A DNA stretch of 64,000 nucleotides from Armatimonadota bacterium (lineage in GTDB: Bacteria; Armatimonadota; HRBIN16): assembly GCA_026003195.1 (NCBI GenBank), contig BPGU01000003.1, forward strand, positions 372,001 to 436,000, written 5' to 3'. Shown here one piece after another: positions 26,212 through 35,691 of the stretch (within the stretch, counting starts at the first letter, position 1; each line of letters opens with the position of its first letter). The notes beneath the pieces are model-generated. The model saw only the letters and a program-made list of their open reading frames with translations. It searched no databases and was not told the DNA's origin. The position numbers and the translations under genes are program-made.

Positions 26212-28113
26212 TTATTCCACCAGCACGCGCACATCCCCCATCCGGCGCGTCAGGCGAATGCGGTCGAAGTACTCTAACAGGGGCACGGCGAACTTGCGGC
26301 TGGAGCCGGTGAGGTCGCGAAACTCGCCCACACTCAGCGAGCCCTTCTCCCGAATGGTGCGCCGTACCAGCTCGGCGAGCCGGTCTATTGTCTCATGGTG
26401 AAAGAAGAGGTCTCCCTCCAGCCGCACCAGCACTTCTTGCTCCAGTAGTACCTGTATCATGGCTCGCACCGCATCAGGGGGCGCGCTCACTTGCTGAGAG
26501 ATGACCTCCAGGGGCGGAGGGGTCACTCCCGCCTCCCGCAATATCTGTTCCACCCGCTGCGCCAACCGCTGCTGGCGTTCGTTCAACCGGATGGTAAAGC
26601 TCGCCAGCCTGACTAGAGCGCCCTGTAAGGCGAGAAGTCCTTCCTCCTGCCAGCGCAGCAGCATCGCCTCAAACAGCCGAGCGGGCAACCGCCCGCCAAG
26701 CGTGGAGCGCAGTTCCTCGCGGGGCATTCCGGCGCGCAGAGGGTTTTGCTGATGATAGCGTTGTAGCGTGCTCTCCACCCGCTGGCGCAGGCTATCCCAC
26801 ACGCTCCGCGCGAACCAGACATCGCCGACCCGCACCGCCTGTCCCTGTGTGTGCAACCGGTTCAGGATGGGAAGTACGTTCCGCACCTCCGTCTCGGCGC
26901 GGCGGGCGAGCTCGGCTTCGTCCATACCGACAGGCGATTGCGCCAGAATCGTCAGCACCTTTTCCTCCGGTTCGCCCTCTAGCAGCGACTGCAACCTTTC
27001 CATCACTGCAGGGTCAAACCGTCTGTGCCGGGGTGCGTGCGGCTCCAGCACGATGCCCCCGCCGACGGTGAACATGGGCGAGAAGGTGCGGATAACGAAG
27101 CGGTCGCCCCGCGCGGCTACCAGCGGCTTCTCCAGACGCAACTGCACGAAGCCCTGTTGACCGGGCTCCAGTCGCTCGCTGTCCAGCAGGGAGACTCGCC
27201 CAATGACCTCCGCCGTGCCCAGATACAGCCTTACGCGCGTGCGGTGCGCGAACCCTCTGGGCGCATCGGGAAGCAGGCTCAGTTGCGCATCGAACGCCTG
27301 CGTCGGCTGGAACACGCCCGGCGGCGCGCACACCATCCCCCGCTGCAGATGCTCCTTCTCCACGCCCGGCAGGTTGATGGCGACGCGACTGCCCGCAACC
27401 GCCTCCTCCACCTTGCGCCCGTGCACCTGTATCTGCCGTGCCCGCGAAAGCAGACCGAGCGGTAGTATCTCTATTGGATCGCCCACGCGCACCCGTCCAC
27501 TGACCAGCGTGCCCGTCACCACCGTGCCCGCCCCTGCCAGCGTGAACACACGGTCAATGGGCAGGCGGAAGGGAGCGTTCACCTCACGGGCAGGTACACG
27601 CGCCACCGCCTCTTGCAAAGCGTGTAGCAGTTCGGGCAAACCCTGCCCCGTCACCGCCGACACCGCCACCACCGGCGCGTCCTGAAGCGGCGTACCCTGC
27701 AGAAACTGACGCACCTCCTCGGTGACCAGCTGCAGCCACTCCGCATCCACCAGGTCGCACTTGGTGAGCGCGACCACTCCCGCCTTCACGTCCAGAAGGC
27801 GCAGGATGTCCAGATGCTCGCGCGTCTGTGGCATCACGCCCTCATCGGCAGCAATCACCAGCAGCACCACATCTACCCCGCCCGCACCCGCTAACATGTT
27901 CTTCAGGAAGCGTTCGTGCCCCGGCACGTCCACGATGCCCACCGTCTGTCCGTCGGGCAGGGTGAGCGAGGCGAAACCGAGGTCGATGGTCATCCCGCGC
28001 TCTTGCTCTTCCTTCAGGCGATCGGGGTTGGTCCCGGTGAGGGCGGTAATCAACGTGGACTTGCCGTGGTCCACGTGACCCGCCGTGCCGATAATCACGT
28101 GTTTCTCGGACAT
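26212..28113 (-). CDS. selB: Selenocysteine-specific elongation factor SelB
   Basis: A 633-residue SelB, the EF-Tu-like GTPase that brings selenocysteyl-tRNA to recoded UGA codons. G1 is [12 protein letters not shown] (residues 8-19), G3 is VDVPGHERF, and [20 protein letters not shown] covers the switch I region. Domains II and III follow, then winged-helix units that bind the SECIS RNA ([27 protein letters not shown] at the end). The start with MSEKHVI has GAGAGGGAGAGC just upstream; a longer open frame beyond it runs through a repeat. selA, selD and tRNA-Sec are not in the window. Confidence 0.94.
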   Translation of the reverse strand: MSEKHVIIGTAGHVDHGKSTLITALTGTNPDRLKEEQERGMTIDLGFASLTLPDGQTVGIVDVPGHERFLKNMLAGAGGVDVVLLVIAADEGVMPQTREHLDILRLLDVKAGVVALTKCDLVDAEWLQLVTEEVRQFLQGTPLQDAPVVAVSAVTGQGLPELLHALQEAVARVPAREVNAPFRLPIDRVFTLAGAGTVVTGTLVSGRVRVGDPIEILPLGLLSRARQIQVHGRKVEEAVAGSRVAINLPGVEKEHLQRGMVCAPPGVFQPTQAFDAQLSLLPDAPRGFAHRTRVRLYLGTAEVIGRVSLLDSERLEPGQQGFVQLRLEKPLVAARGDRFVIRTFSPMFTVGGGIVLEPHAPRHRRFDPAVMERLQSLLEGEPEEKVLTILAQSPVGMDEAELARRAETEVRNVLPILNRLHTQGQAVRVGDVWFARSVWDSLRQRVESTLQRYHQQNPLRAGMPREELRSTLGGRLPARLFEAMLLRWQEEGLLALQGALVRLASFTIRLNERQQRLAQRVEQILREAGVTPPPLEVISQQVSAPPDAVRAMIQVLLEQEVLVRLEGDLFFHHETIDRLAELVRRTIREKGSLSVGEFRDLTGSSRKFAVPLLEYFDRIRLTRRMGDVRVLVE

Positions 28114-28499
28114 GCTCTCCCTCTCTGGGTGAAACCGGCTGGTGTATGACGGAATGTTACTTCGACTTGCGCGAGGCAAAACCTTTCCCCCGTCGGACGC
28201 GACAGTGCACCTCCCCCCACACAAGCGCGTGGAAGGCGAGGCTCCCACCGAGCCTCTGTGTCCTTGCGAGGATACGCCAGCACTCAGGCAATCCCCTTCG
28301 TGGGTGCCGGAGATTACTTCACTCCTGAGTCGCTCGCAGGGACATGGGGGGCATACCCGCAAGTTTTTCGAATTTTCCTCGCAAAACCCCCAAAAAGTTC
28401 TCCTGTGGTACGAATCTTGCACCTCTATAAAGAGGAAAAGGCAATGTTTGCCTGCTCACAGCCCAGACGAAAATCATGCCAAGAAAGGAGGCGATCAGA
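28114..28499. other. Divergent intergenic region with LEGEA repeat fragment
   Basis: No gene is supported. At 28230-28254 the left arm of the LEGEA repeat occurs (VEGEAPTEP when translated), here outside any gene. A TATAAA at 28426 may be a -10 for the beta-helix gene, but the -35 is weak. Confidence 0.45.
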
Positions 28500-30584
28500 G
28501 TGAAACGGTCTGGGCAGTATGGATGGATGGGTGTGCTGTGTCTTCTGTTGCTGGGTATGAGCAGTCCCCTGTGTGCGAAAGTGGTGTATGTCTCCCCCCA
28601 GGGCGATGACCTGCAGGACGGTCTTTCGTGGACGACGGCGAAGCGCACAGTGACCGCCGCGTTGCAGACGGCGTTGCCCGGCGACGAGGTGTGGGTGCGC
28701 TATGGAGTATACGACGAGCGCATCACCCTCCAGAGCGGTGTTTCGCTGTATGGCGGCTTCCGGGGCACTGAGAGCAGCCTCTCCGAGCGTCCCACCTTTC
28801 CCCGTCCCCAGCCTGACCCCTACGAGACGGTTCTGGACGGCAATCAGGGTGGCAGTGTGGTCACCTCACCAGACAGTGCGGATCAAGCGTTCCGTCTGGA
28901 TGGTTTCACCATCCGCAACGGCAAGGCAGAGTATGGTGGGGGATTATACCTGACCGCGAGCGCGAACCTGCTCACCGTGGCAAACTGCACCATCGCTCAC
29001 AACAGCGCTACTTACGACGGTGGTGGGGTGTATTGCATCGATTCCTCTCCGAAGTTGACCGGTTGCACCATCGTGCACAACAGCGCTACTTACGACGGCG
29101 GCGGGTTGTATTGTACCGACAACTCCTTCCCGTGGTTGACCAGCTGTACTTTCTCTGTCAACAACGCCAGCTCTGGCGGCGGGGTATTCTGCGTGCAATC
29201 GTCCCCGCTGTTTATCGAGAGTATCCTCTCTGGCAACTTTGCCTTGTTCGGCGGCGGGATCAGCTGCCTCAACGCCTCTCCGATGCTGATGGATTGCGCT
29301 ATAAGCCACAACCACGCTCGCTACGACGGCGGTGGACTGCACTGCCACGAATCTTCTCCGGAGTTGATCGGCTGCGTTATCTCTGGCAACAGCGTTTTGG
29401 GCGCAGGTGCAGGGCTATTTGGTGTTGTGCATTCCCATCTGGTGTTGAACAGCTGCACCATCTTCGCCAACAGCTCAGGGGGTGACGGTGGAGGCATGTT
29501 TTGTGATATCCACTCCTTCTTGACGCTGACCAGATGCGCCGTCTCCGCCAACAGCGCCGGCGCGTCTGGTGGAGGAGTGTTCTGTGTGGGCTCCTCCTCC
29601 CTGACGATGACCAACAGCATCGTCTCCGCCAACAACAGTACCGACTACTCCGGTGGAGGAGTGTTTTGTAGCGACTACTCCTCCCTGACGATGACGAACT
29701 GCATTGTCTCTGCCAACAGCGCCGGCACGTCCGGAGGAGGAGTGTTTTGTAGCGACTACTCCTCCCTGGCGATGACGAACTGTACGATAGACCACAATAT
29801 CTCTGCGGATGCGGGCGGCGTGTGGACGGATAACACAGACACTGGTGTGCAAAACAGTATCCTGGTCCTGAACACAGGAGGAGGTATCCGCTCTCCTGTG
29901 CCCTCTACCTTCCGCCATAACTGCGTGTGGGGCAACGAACCGTACAACTTCGAGGGAGACATCGGCGACCCCATCGGCACAGATGGCAACATCTCCGAAG
30001 AACCTCTGCTGGTAGCGTGGCACCTACTGCCCGGCTCGCCCTGCATCAACGGGGGAGATAACACCTTGGTGAACACCGACATCGACATCGACGTGGAGGA
30101 GCGTATCGGGGACGACATGGTGGACATTGGCGCGGATGAGTTCCACGCTCCTATCGTGCAGGGCTACCTGCTGTTCAACGACTTCGTGGGCAGTCTGCCC
30201 ATATGGGTAGACTGGGAGATACGCACAGATATTATCGAGAGGCGTGTGCCGCTGCTGGCACCCGACGGTGGGTTCGTGGTGCCGGGAGTGCCGGTGGGGC
30301 AGTTTGCGCTGTCGGTCAAGCCGTTGAGCTACCTGCGGCGTACGGTGGAGGTGGATACCGGCGGTGGCAGTGTGCTGGGCTTGGTGATTTCACTCACCAA
30401 CGGCGACATCGACAGAGACAACGAGGTGACGCTGTTTGATTTCGGCAGGCTGGTGGCGGCGTTCGGCAGCATGCTCGGTGACGAGAAATGGGATGTTCGC
30501 GCGGACTTAGACGGCGATGGGGAGGTGACGCTGTTTGATTTCGGGGTGCTGGTGCGCCACTTCGGCGAGATAGGGGACGAGTAG
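28500..30584 (+). CDS. Secreted right-handed beta-helix protein with C-terminal dockerin-like module
   Basis: A 694-residue secreted protein. After a signal peptide (MGVLCLLLLGMSSPLCA) comes VVYVSPQGDDLQDGLSWTTA, the usual start of choice-of-anchor-Q/pectate-lyase-like beta-helices, then over a dozen coils with GGGVFC and the alternating NC/NS pattern. Neighbouring coils around 29655 and 29736 are near-identical 81-base repeats. The end carries two calcium-loop repeats ([14 protein letters not shown] and [14 protein letters not shown]). The GTG start was chosen because AAGGAGG is 9 bases upstream; an ATG 24 bases earlier lacks a site. No catalytic residues were identified, so a binding or surface role is as likely as lyase activity. 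Confidence 0.83.
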   Translation: MKRSGQYGWMGVLCLLLLGMSSPLCAKVVYVSPQGDDLQDGLSWTTAKRTVTAALQTALPGDEVWVRYGVYDERITLQSGVSLYGGFRGTESSLSERPTFPRPQPDPYETVLDGNQGGSVVTSPDSADQAFRLDGFTIRNGKAEYGGGLYLTASANLLTVANCTIAHNSATYDGGGVYCIDSSPKLTGCTIVHNSATYDGGGLYCTDNSFPWLTSCTFSVNNASSGGGVFCVQSSPLFIESILSGNFALFGGGISCLNASPMLMDCAISHNHARYDGGGLHCHESSPELIGCVISGNSVLGAGAGLFGVVHSHLVLNSCTIFANSSGGDGGGMFCDIHSFLTLTRCAVSANSAGASGGGVFCVGSSSLTMTNSIVSANNSTDYSGGGVFCSDYSSLTMTNCIVSANSAGTSGGGVFCSDYSSLAMTNCTIDHNISADAGGVWTDNTDTGVQNSILVLNTGGGIRSPVPSTFRHNCVWGNEPYNFEGDIGDPIGTDGNISEEPLLVAWHLLPGSPCINGGDNTLVNTDIDIDVEERIGDDMVDIGADEFHAPIVQGYLLFNDFVGSLPIWVDWEIRTDIIERRVPLLAPDGGFVVPGVPVGQFALSVKPLSYLRRTVEVDTGGGSVLGLVISLTNGDIDRDNEVTLFDFGRLVAAFGSMLGDEKWDVRADLDGDGEVTLFDFGVLVRHFGEIGDE
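29655..29816 (+). repeat. 81-bp (27-residue) tandem repeats within the beta-helix gene
   Basis: GGAGGAGTGTTTTGTAGCGA recurs at an offset of exactly 81 bases. The following bases match almost fully, one coil of the helix per repeat. Weaker copies extend to either side. Confidence 0.7.
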
Positions 30585-30603
30585 TCTGCACAGGCTCCCT
30601 TTT

Positions 30604-30634
30604 CTGAAGGGCGAGGCTCCTGCCGAGCCATTTG
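30604..30634 (+). repeat. LEGEA repeat fragment
   Basis: The first 31 bases of the element (CTGAAGGGCGAGGCTCCTGC then CGAGCCATTTG), close to copy A, immediately after the beta-helix gene. A more diverged GC-rich tail continues to about 30735. Confidence 0.6.
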
Positions 30635-30742
30635 CTTTGGGGATGCGACGGCGTGCTTCAGCGTGGAGGTCAGAGGGTATTCCCCAAGGGTGGGGCGAAG
30701 CCTTGCCCTCAGAACCTCCGAAGAGAGGTGCGAGCAGGAGAT

Positions 30743-30771
30743 TTGACATACACACGGCGAAAACGTATAAT
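30743..30771 (+). promoter_or_regulatory. Consensus sigma70-type promoter of the beta-barrel gene
   Basis: TTGACA (30743-30748) and TATAAT (30766-30771), 17 bases apart, both perfect. Confidence 0.85.
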
Positions 30772-30841
30772 GCTAAAGAGGTAGCAGGCAACGCGGAAGA
30801 CTGCTGCCTTGGGGGCGAATTCGGCACAAGGAGGAATGCGA

Positions 30842-31378
30842 GTGAAAGGCTTGTCTCGTCTGGTAGCGCTGTGTGTTCTGGCGCTGACCTTTGGTATCTG
30901 GGCGGCACCACAGGCTCTGGCGCAGTTCGACAACCCGTCCACCGATGTGAGCTTGCGGCTGGGGGCGAATGTGGTCAACCGCGCGAATATGCGTACGGTG
31001 GGTGACGTGTGGCTGGCTGTGGGCGCGGATGTGAAGCTGCGCGGTGGCTCCCCCATCGGCGAAGGGGAACTGTTGCTGGGCGTCGACTACTACACCCGCA
31101 GCAAGAGCGGTCAATCGTCCAGCATTACTGCTATCACCCTGACGCAGGTGTTCTCGGTGGACCCCTCTGAGAAGTTCAAGGGCTACATTGGCGTGGGGGC
31201 AGGAGTGTACGTGCTCAAGCCTGTGGGCGTCAGCGCGAGGTCTGTATTCGGTGGAAAGGTCGTGCTCGGCTACGACATCAACGAGAGATTGTTCATCGAG
31301 CTGAACTATCACCTCACCGACAAAGGGAACGATTTTCGGGGCGATAGCACCACCATTCTTGTCGGGTACCGACTCTAA
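30842..31378 (+). CDS. Predicted secreted outer-membrane beta-barrel-like protein
   Basis: A 178-residue protein with a signal peptide (LSRLVALCVLALTFGIWAAP to AQA) and a mature part of alternating strands ending with an aromatic or hydrophobic residue pattern (ELLLGVDYYTRSKSG, GYIGVGAGVYVLKP, TTILVGYRL). The terminal GYRL suits an eight-strand outer-membrane barrel. GTG at 30842 has AAGGAGG 7 bases upstream; an ATG 6 bases earlier (MRVKGL) is too close to the site. Strong promoter and terminator mark a single-gene unit. Function unknown. Confidence 0.75.
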   Translation: MKGLSRLVALCVLALTFGIWAAPQALAQFDNPSTDVSLRLGANVVNRANMRTVGDVWLAVGADVKLRGGSPIGEGELLLGVDYYTRSKSGQSSSITAITLTQVFSVDPSEKFKGYIGVGAGVYVLKPVGVSARSVFGGKVVLGYDINERLFIELNYHLTDKGNDFRGDSTTILVGYRL

Positions 31379-31384
31379 GACGGC

Positions 31385-31410
31385 GGGGGCGGCTCACGCT
31401 GCCCCCCTTT
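31385..31410 (+). terminator. Hairpin terminator after the beta-barrel gene
   Basis: GGGGGCGGC/GCTGCCCCC with a TCAC loop (one G-U pair), then CTTTCTCTCT. Confidence 0.75.
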
Positions 31411-31418
31411 CTCTCTGC

Positions 31419-32378
31419 ATGAGGCAACGTCGTCCTCTGAAACTGTTCGCCGGCAATGGCAACCCCGCTCTGGCTCAGCGTATTGCTGCTGAACTAGGCG
31501 CATCGCTGGGCAAGCTGATGGTACGCCGTTTCAGCGACGGCGAGGCGCGCGTAGAATGTCACGAGACCGTGCGCGGATGCGATGTGTTTGTGATTCAATC
31601 TCTCTGCCCCCCCATCCATGACAACCTGATGGAGCTGCTTATCCTGCTGGATGCTCTGAGACGCGCTTCCGCCGCACGGCTGACGGTGGTGATACCCTAC
31701 TACGCCTACGCGAGACAGGAGAAAAAGGTCACGCCGCGCGACCCTGTGCCCGCGAAGGTGGTGGCGGATATGCTTACCACTGCTGGAGCCAATCGCGTGA
31801 TCACGATGGACTTGCACGCGGAGGCGATCACCGGCTTCTTCCATATCCCGGTGGACGACCTGAGCGCGCTCTCTCTGCTGGTGCACCACTTTGTCCCTCT
31901 CAGAGAGGAGAATCTGGTGGTGGTTGCGCCGGACGCCGGGGCGGTGCGGCTGGCACGCGCGGTGGCGCAGAAACTGGAGGCTCCGCTGGCGGTGGCTTAC
32001 GCCCGTACTGGACGCACCGAAAACCCGGCACATATCCAGTTCGCTGGCGAGGTGGAGGGCTTGAAACCGCTGATTATCGAAGATATGATTGTCACGGGAA
32101 AACGGGTAGAATCCTGTGTGAAGGCGTTGATTCGGCAGGGGTGCAACCCCGAAGTGCGGGTCGCGGCGACACATGGTGTGCTGGCAGGCGACGCTGTGCA
32201 GCGAGTGATGCAGCCGGAGGTGGTAGAACTGGCTATCACCGACACCATTCCCCAGCCACATCAGCATCCTCGCATCACAGTCATACCGACGGCGCACCTG
32301 TTCGCCGAGGCGATTCGGCGTGTCTACCACGACCGAACGCTGGATACCATTGTACTCCCGCAAGCGGTGAGAGATTAA
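31419..32378 (+). CDS. prs: Ribose-phosphate pyrophosphokinase (PRPP synthetase), divergent
   Basis: A 319-residue PRPP synthetase-like protein, the source of PRPP for purines, pyrimidines, His and Trp. Family blocks are LKLFAGNGNPALAQRIA, RRFSDGEARVECHETVRGCD, PYYAYARQEKKVTPRDPVPA and ANRVITMDLHAEAITGFFHI. Two sites differ from the usual family: the PRPP loop reads IIEDMIVTGKR rather than DDIxDTxGT, and VVAPDAGAVRLA replaces the usual PDxGGxxRA. A divergent or paralogous enzyme is possible. The ATG at MRQRRPL was preferred because the longer frame overlaps the preceding gene; it lacks a clear Shine-Dalgarno site. Confidence 0.8.
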   Translation: MRQRRPLKLFAGNGNPALAQRIAAELGASLGKLMVRRFSDGEARVECHETVRGCDVFVIQSLCPPIHDNLMELLILLDALRRASAARLTVVIPYYAYARQEKKVTPRDPVPAKVVADMLTTAGANRVITMDLHAEAITGFFHIPVDDLSALSLLVHHFVPLREENLVVVAPDAGAVRLARAVAQKLEAPLAVAYARTGRTENPAHIQFAGEVEGLKPLIIEDMIVTGKRVESCVKALIRQGCNPEVRVAATHGVLAGDAVQRVMQPEVVELAITDTIPQPHQHPRITVIPTAHLFAEAIRRVYHDRTLDTIVLPQAVRD

Positions 32379-32395
32379 CAGGAGAGGCAACGGCT

Positions 32396-32692
32396 ATGGC
32401 ACAGCGTTTGACTCTGGAACAGATAGCCCACGTCGCGAAGCTGGCACGGCTGGCGATGAGCGAAGAAGAGATGCGCCAGATGGAGAAGCACATCAACAAC
32501 CTGATGGCGCAGTTCGAGCGCCTGCAGGAGCTGGACACCACCGGCGTAGAACCTACAGCGCATTCATTCCCGGTGTATAATGTGCTCCGCGAGGATGCGG
32601 TACAGCCCTCTCTGCCCCAGGAGGAGATTCTCGCCAACGCTCCCGACCAGCGCGACGGCTGTTTCATCGTACCTATTATCGTGGAGGAGTAA
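32396..32692 (+). CDS. gatC: Asp/Glu-tRNA amidotransferase subunit C
   Basis: A 98-residue GatC, the small subunit of the GatCAB amidotransferase that converts Glu-tRNA-Gln or Asp-tRNA-Asn. The pattern QIAHVAKLARLAMSEEEMRQ, the middle LDTTGVEPTAHSFPVYNVLR and the end CFIVPIIVEE are typical. GGAGAGG precedes the ATG. gatA and gatB are not adjacent. Confidence 0.94.
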   Translation: MAQRLTLEQIAHVAKLARLAMSEEEMRQMEKHINNLMAQFERLQELDTTGVEPTAHSFPVYNVLREDAVQPSLPQEEILANAPDQRDGCFIVPIIVEE

Positions 32693-32698
32693 AGCCCC

Positions 32699-33727
32699 AT
32701 GCCTGTCCTGCCCGGCGCAACGCGCGAGGAGATACTGCAGGTGGTGCGTACGTTAGGGCAGCCGGACTACCGCGCCCAGCAGATAGCCGAATGGGTATAC
32801 CGCAAGGGGGCGCATACCTATGAGCAGATGAGCAATCTTCCCCGCAACCTGCGGGATACCCTCCCCGACGTACTCCCTCTAAAACGTCTGGAAGTCGTTC
32901 GGGCTCAGCATTCCACAGACGGCACGGTAAAGTATCTGTTGGCGCTATCAGATGGCGAACAGGTAGAGGCGGTGTTTCTGCCTTACGAGGACCGTGCTTC
33001 CGTGTGTATCTCCTCGCAGGTGGGATGCGCTGCAGGATGTCGTTTCTGCGCCACCGCGCAGATGGGCTTCAGCCGCAACCTGACCGCCGGCGAGATGGTG
33101 GACGAGGTGCTTACCATCCAGCAGGCAGCAGGACAGCGTATCAGTCACGTGGTATACATGGGCATGGGCGAGCCGCTGTGGAACCTGCAGGAGGTGGTGA
33201 AGAGCATCCTGCTGCTGAACCGCGAAGTGGGTATTTCGCAAAGACATATCACCGTTTCCACGGTCGGCGTCGTACCGGCTATTGAGGAGCTGGCGCAGCA
33301 TCGCTTGCAGATAACGCTCGCCATCTCCCTGCACGCGCCCGATGATGAACTGCGCCAGAGTCTCATGCCTGTCGCACGGAAGTGGAAGGTGCAGGAGCTG
33401 ATAGGCGCCGCTCAGCACTACACGCAAGTGACCGGACGCAAAGTGACCTTTGAATATCTCTTGCTGCGCGGCGTGAACGATGAACCGCACCACGCACACG
33501 CTCTGGCGCGACTGGTGAAGGGTCTGGTGTGCAATGTCAACCTGATACCGTTCAACCAGGTGGATACCCCGGAGGGATTCACCCGTCCCGAACCGTCGCG
33601 CGTGGCTCGCTTCCGCAGGGTACTGGAGGAAGCAGGAATCGCGGTGACACAACGTGTGGAGAAAGGACACGATATTTCTGCTGCATGTGGTCAGCTGAAA
33701 TTGGAAACGGCGCGAGTACGCGCCTGA
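32699..33727 (+). CDS. rlmN: 23S rRNA (adenine(2503)-C(2))-methyltransferase RlmN
   Basis: A 342-residue radical SAM enzyme methylating A2503 of 23S rRNA (and tRNA A37). The cluster motif CAAGCRFCATAQMGF is at about residues 109-123, MGMGEPLWN is the glycine-rich SAM site, and HDISAACGQL near the end holds the second conserved methyl-carrying Cys. The N-terminal part (ADYRAQQIAEWVYRKG-like) is typical. It follows gatC by 6 bases. Confidence 0.96.
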   Translation: MPVLPGATREEILQVVRTLGQPDYRAQQIAEWVYRKGAHTYEQMSNLPRNLRDTLPDVLPLKRLEVVRAQHSTDGTVKYLLALSDGEQVEAVFLPYEDRASVCISSQVGCAAGCRFCATAQMGFSRNLTAGEMVDEVLTIQQAAGQRISHVVYMGMGEPLWNLQEVVKSILLLNREVGISQRHITVSTVGVVPAIEELAQHRLQITLAISLHAPDDELRQSLMPVARKWKVQELIGAAQHYTQVTGRKVTFEYLLLRGVNDEPHHAHALARLVKGLVCNVNLIPFNQVDTPEGFTRPEPSRVARFRRVLEEAGIAVTQRVEKGHDISAACGQLKLETARVRA

Positions 33728-35691
33728 AGCGTGGTCGGCATTGGAGAATTGCCGTCGCCCTGTGGTGGATAGGGGTGATGGCAAGCGCTGTTGCTCATGC
33801 AAACCTCTCCCCCAGCCCCTCTCTCACAGAGAGAGGGGAGCAAGGTGTTCTCCCCTCTTCTCCCGCAGAGAAGGGGGACAGAGGGGCGAGTTCCTGGTGG
33901 GCATACAAATCCCCGCAGGAGCTGCTGCAGAAAGCCGCTTCCCAGATTGCCCTTGCGTCCCCCAGAGAACCTCTGGCCATCTTGCGCCTGCAGGGCACGG
34001 TGCAGGTGTTCTACCCGATGAGTAACGCGGGCACCATCACCCTCACGGAGGACGGCGACAGCTTCCACGTCCTCCTGCGCGTGGGCGGTGTCCACAGCGA
34101 AAGCGCGTACGACGCACGCACTGGCTCCGGGTGGCGTAGACAGCATGGGCTGGTTCTCCCGCTGGACGTGAGCAACGTGCAACAACCTGCACGGCTCTCT
34201 CTCCTGAATCTGCGCAGAGTGCTGCTGCAGGGAGCGAATGGCCATCTGGGCGTGATCGACTGCGGCAACTGTAGCCTGCCCGATGGGCGTCCAGCAAGAT
34301 GGTTGAAAGTGATTCCGCATACGGGCGTCCCATGGGACATCTACTGCGACTCCGAAGGCAATCTGATAGCATGGGGTTACCACGAGAGCGATGACCTGCG
34401 TCGCCGACCGACCCAGTTCACCATGATACCCACCCGCTGGCAAGAAGAAGAGGAGGGCATGCACCTCCCTGCAGAGGTGAGGATATACGAAGACGACCGT
34501 CACGCCCAGACGATACGCTGGGAACAGAGTGAACACCTGCCCAGACATGCTCTTCTGTCGAAACTACAAGCGCCCGCCCCCTTGCCACCACCGGCAGGCT
34601 TGCCCGTGAACCTGCCTGTTCGTCTCTCCCAGCGTGAGATATTCGTGCCGGTGAAGCTGAACGGGCGCGAATACCTGATGATGCTGGACACCGGCGCAGG
34701 TATCACGGTGGTGGACCAGCCGGTTGCGGAAGCGCTGCGCCTGCCGCCAGGCGAGAGCATGAACGTGCTGGGAGCCAGCGGACAGGGCGAAGCTTCGGTA
34801 ACCAGCCTGGCGAGCTTGCAGATAGGCAATGTACGCCTGCGGGATGTGCAGGTAGCGGTGACCGACCTGGGATTGATTCGCCTGATAGGTGGCAGCCGGT
34901 TTGGAGGGATACTCGGTTTCAACGTGCTGAACCGCTTCCGCGTGACGCTGGACTATCACCGGCGCACGGTGACACTGGAGAGACCGGGCGGAAAACTGCC
35001 TGCTGGTACAGCCATCACCGCTCCGTTTCCCGGCGCGACACCGATGCTAGAGGTAGAGGTGGAGGACATCGGCAAGGTGCCGATGCTGCTGGACACCGGC
35101 GCCGCGATGAGCATCCTTCCGGTGGAGGCGGCACAGCAGTGGCAGCCGTTGCGTGCGGCATCGTTGGGGCTTACGCTCGGAGTGGGAGGCGCAGGAAGTG
35201 TTCCCCGCGCGGCGCGAGCCAGTGTGGTCAGGCTCGCAGGGGAGACGGTTCGCGGCGTCACGCTGATGTTTTCTTCTCCCGCCCCCAAAGGCGCACCAGT
35301 GCAGATACTTTCTGAAGCGGGATTCGGCTTGCTGGGCAATAACCTGCTTCGCCACTTCCGACTGACCATCGACTACCCGATGCGCACGGTGGTATTGCAG
35401 CGCATGCCCCAACCTGCGCCACTGGACGACGCTGCGACCGTGGGCATCGTGCTGGACCTGACAGCGGAGAGCGCAAAGGTGGCAGGAGTCACACCGCTTT
35501 CCTCCGCGTGGGAAGCGGGTGTCGAACGAGGGGACGAGGTACTGGCGATAGACGGGCGATCCACCCGGTGCGTTCCTCCTTCTGAAGTACAGAAGTGGCT
35601 GGTGGGCAAGGAGGGAATGTGGAAGCGTGTGCTTCTGCAACGCGGCGCGAAGCGCTGGCAGGTCCGGCTCCAGTGCCAGCCGATGTTCTGA
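33685..35691 (+). CDS. Secreted protein with two retropepsin-like domains and PDZ
   Basis: A 668-residue protein with a long basic lead and a signal peptide (WRIAVALWWIGVMASAVAHA). A first region (about 80-310) resembles LolA-like outer-membrane proteins. Two aspartyl-protease-like domains of the retropepsin type follow, DTGAG near residue 334 and DTGAA near 470, then a PDZ domain (GVTPLSSAWEAGVERGDEVLAIDGR, near 600-625). The Asp-Thr-Gly sites are intact, so a periplasmic protease is inferred. The ATG overlaps rlmN by 43 bases; other starts are not obvious. A palindromic repeat is embedded in frame just after the signal peptide (SPSPSLTERGEQG...SPAEKGDRG). Confidence 0.8.
   Translation: MWSAEIGNGASTRLKRGRHWRIAVALWWIGVMASAVAHANLSPSPSLTERGEQGVLPSSPAEKGDRGASSWWAYKSPQELLQKAASQIALASPREPLAILRLQGTVQVFYPMSNAGTITLTEDGDSFHVLLRVGGVHSESAYDARTGSGWRRQHGLVLPLDVSNVQQPARLSLLNLRRVLLQGANGHLGVIDCGNCSLPDGRPARWLKVIPHTGVPWDIYCDSEGNLIAWGYHESDDLRRRPTQFTMIPTRWQEEEEGMHLPAEVRIYEDDRHAQTIRWEQSEHLPRHALLSKLQAPAPLPPPAGLPVNLPVRLSQREIFVPVKLNGREYLMMLDTGAGITVVDQPVAEALRLPPGESMNVLGASGQGEASVTSLASLQIGNVRLRDVQVAVTDLGLIRLIGGSRFGGILGFNVLNRFRVTLDYHRRTVTLERPGGKLPAGTAITAPFPGATPMLEVEVEDIGKVPMLLDTGAAMSILPVEAAQQWQPLRAASLGLTLGVGGAGSVPRAARASVVRLAGETVRGVTLMFSSPAPKGAPVQILSEAGFGLLGNNLLRHFRLTIDYPMRTVVLQRMPQPAPLDDAATVGIVLDLTAESAKVAGVTPLSSAWEAGVERGDEVLAIDGRSTRCVPPSEVQKWLVGKEGMWKRVLLQRGAKRWQVRLQCQPMF
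33816..33886. repeat. Two palindromic elements in frame after the signal peptide
   Basis: CCCCTCTCTC/GAGAGAGGGG with an ACA loop (33816-33838), then CCCCTCTTCTCCC with a matching GAGAAGGGGG and GAGGGG (33853-33886). They code for SPSPSLTERGEQG and SPAEKGDRG. Confidence 0.7.

Noticed and set aside
26212-28422. An N-terminal extension of SelB to 28422
   Set aside because: The extra 103 residues run through the LEGEA repeat fragment and lack homology; the internal ATG has a strong site and the exact SelB start text.
29500-29820. Direct repeats that could suggest a CRISPR-like array
   Set aside because: The repeats are contiguous in a coding frame with 81-base period and no unique spacers.
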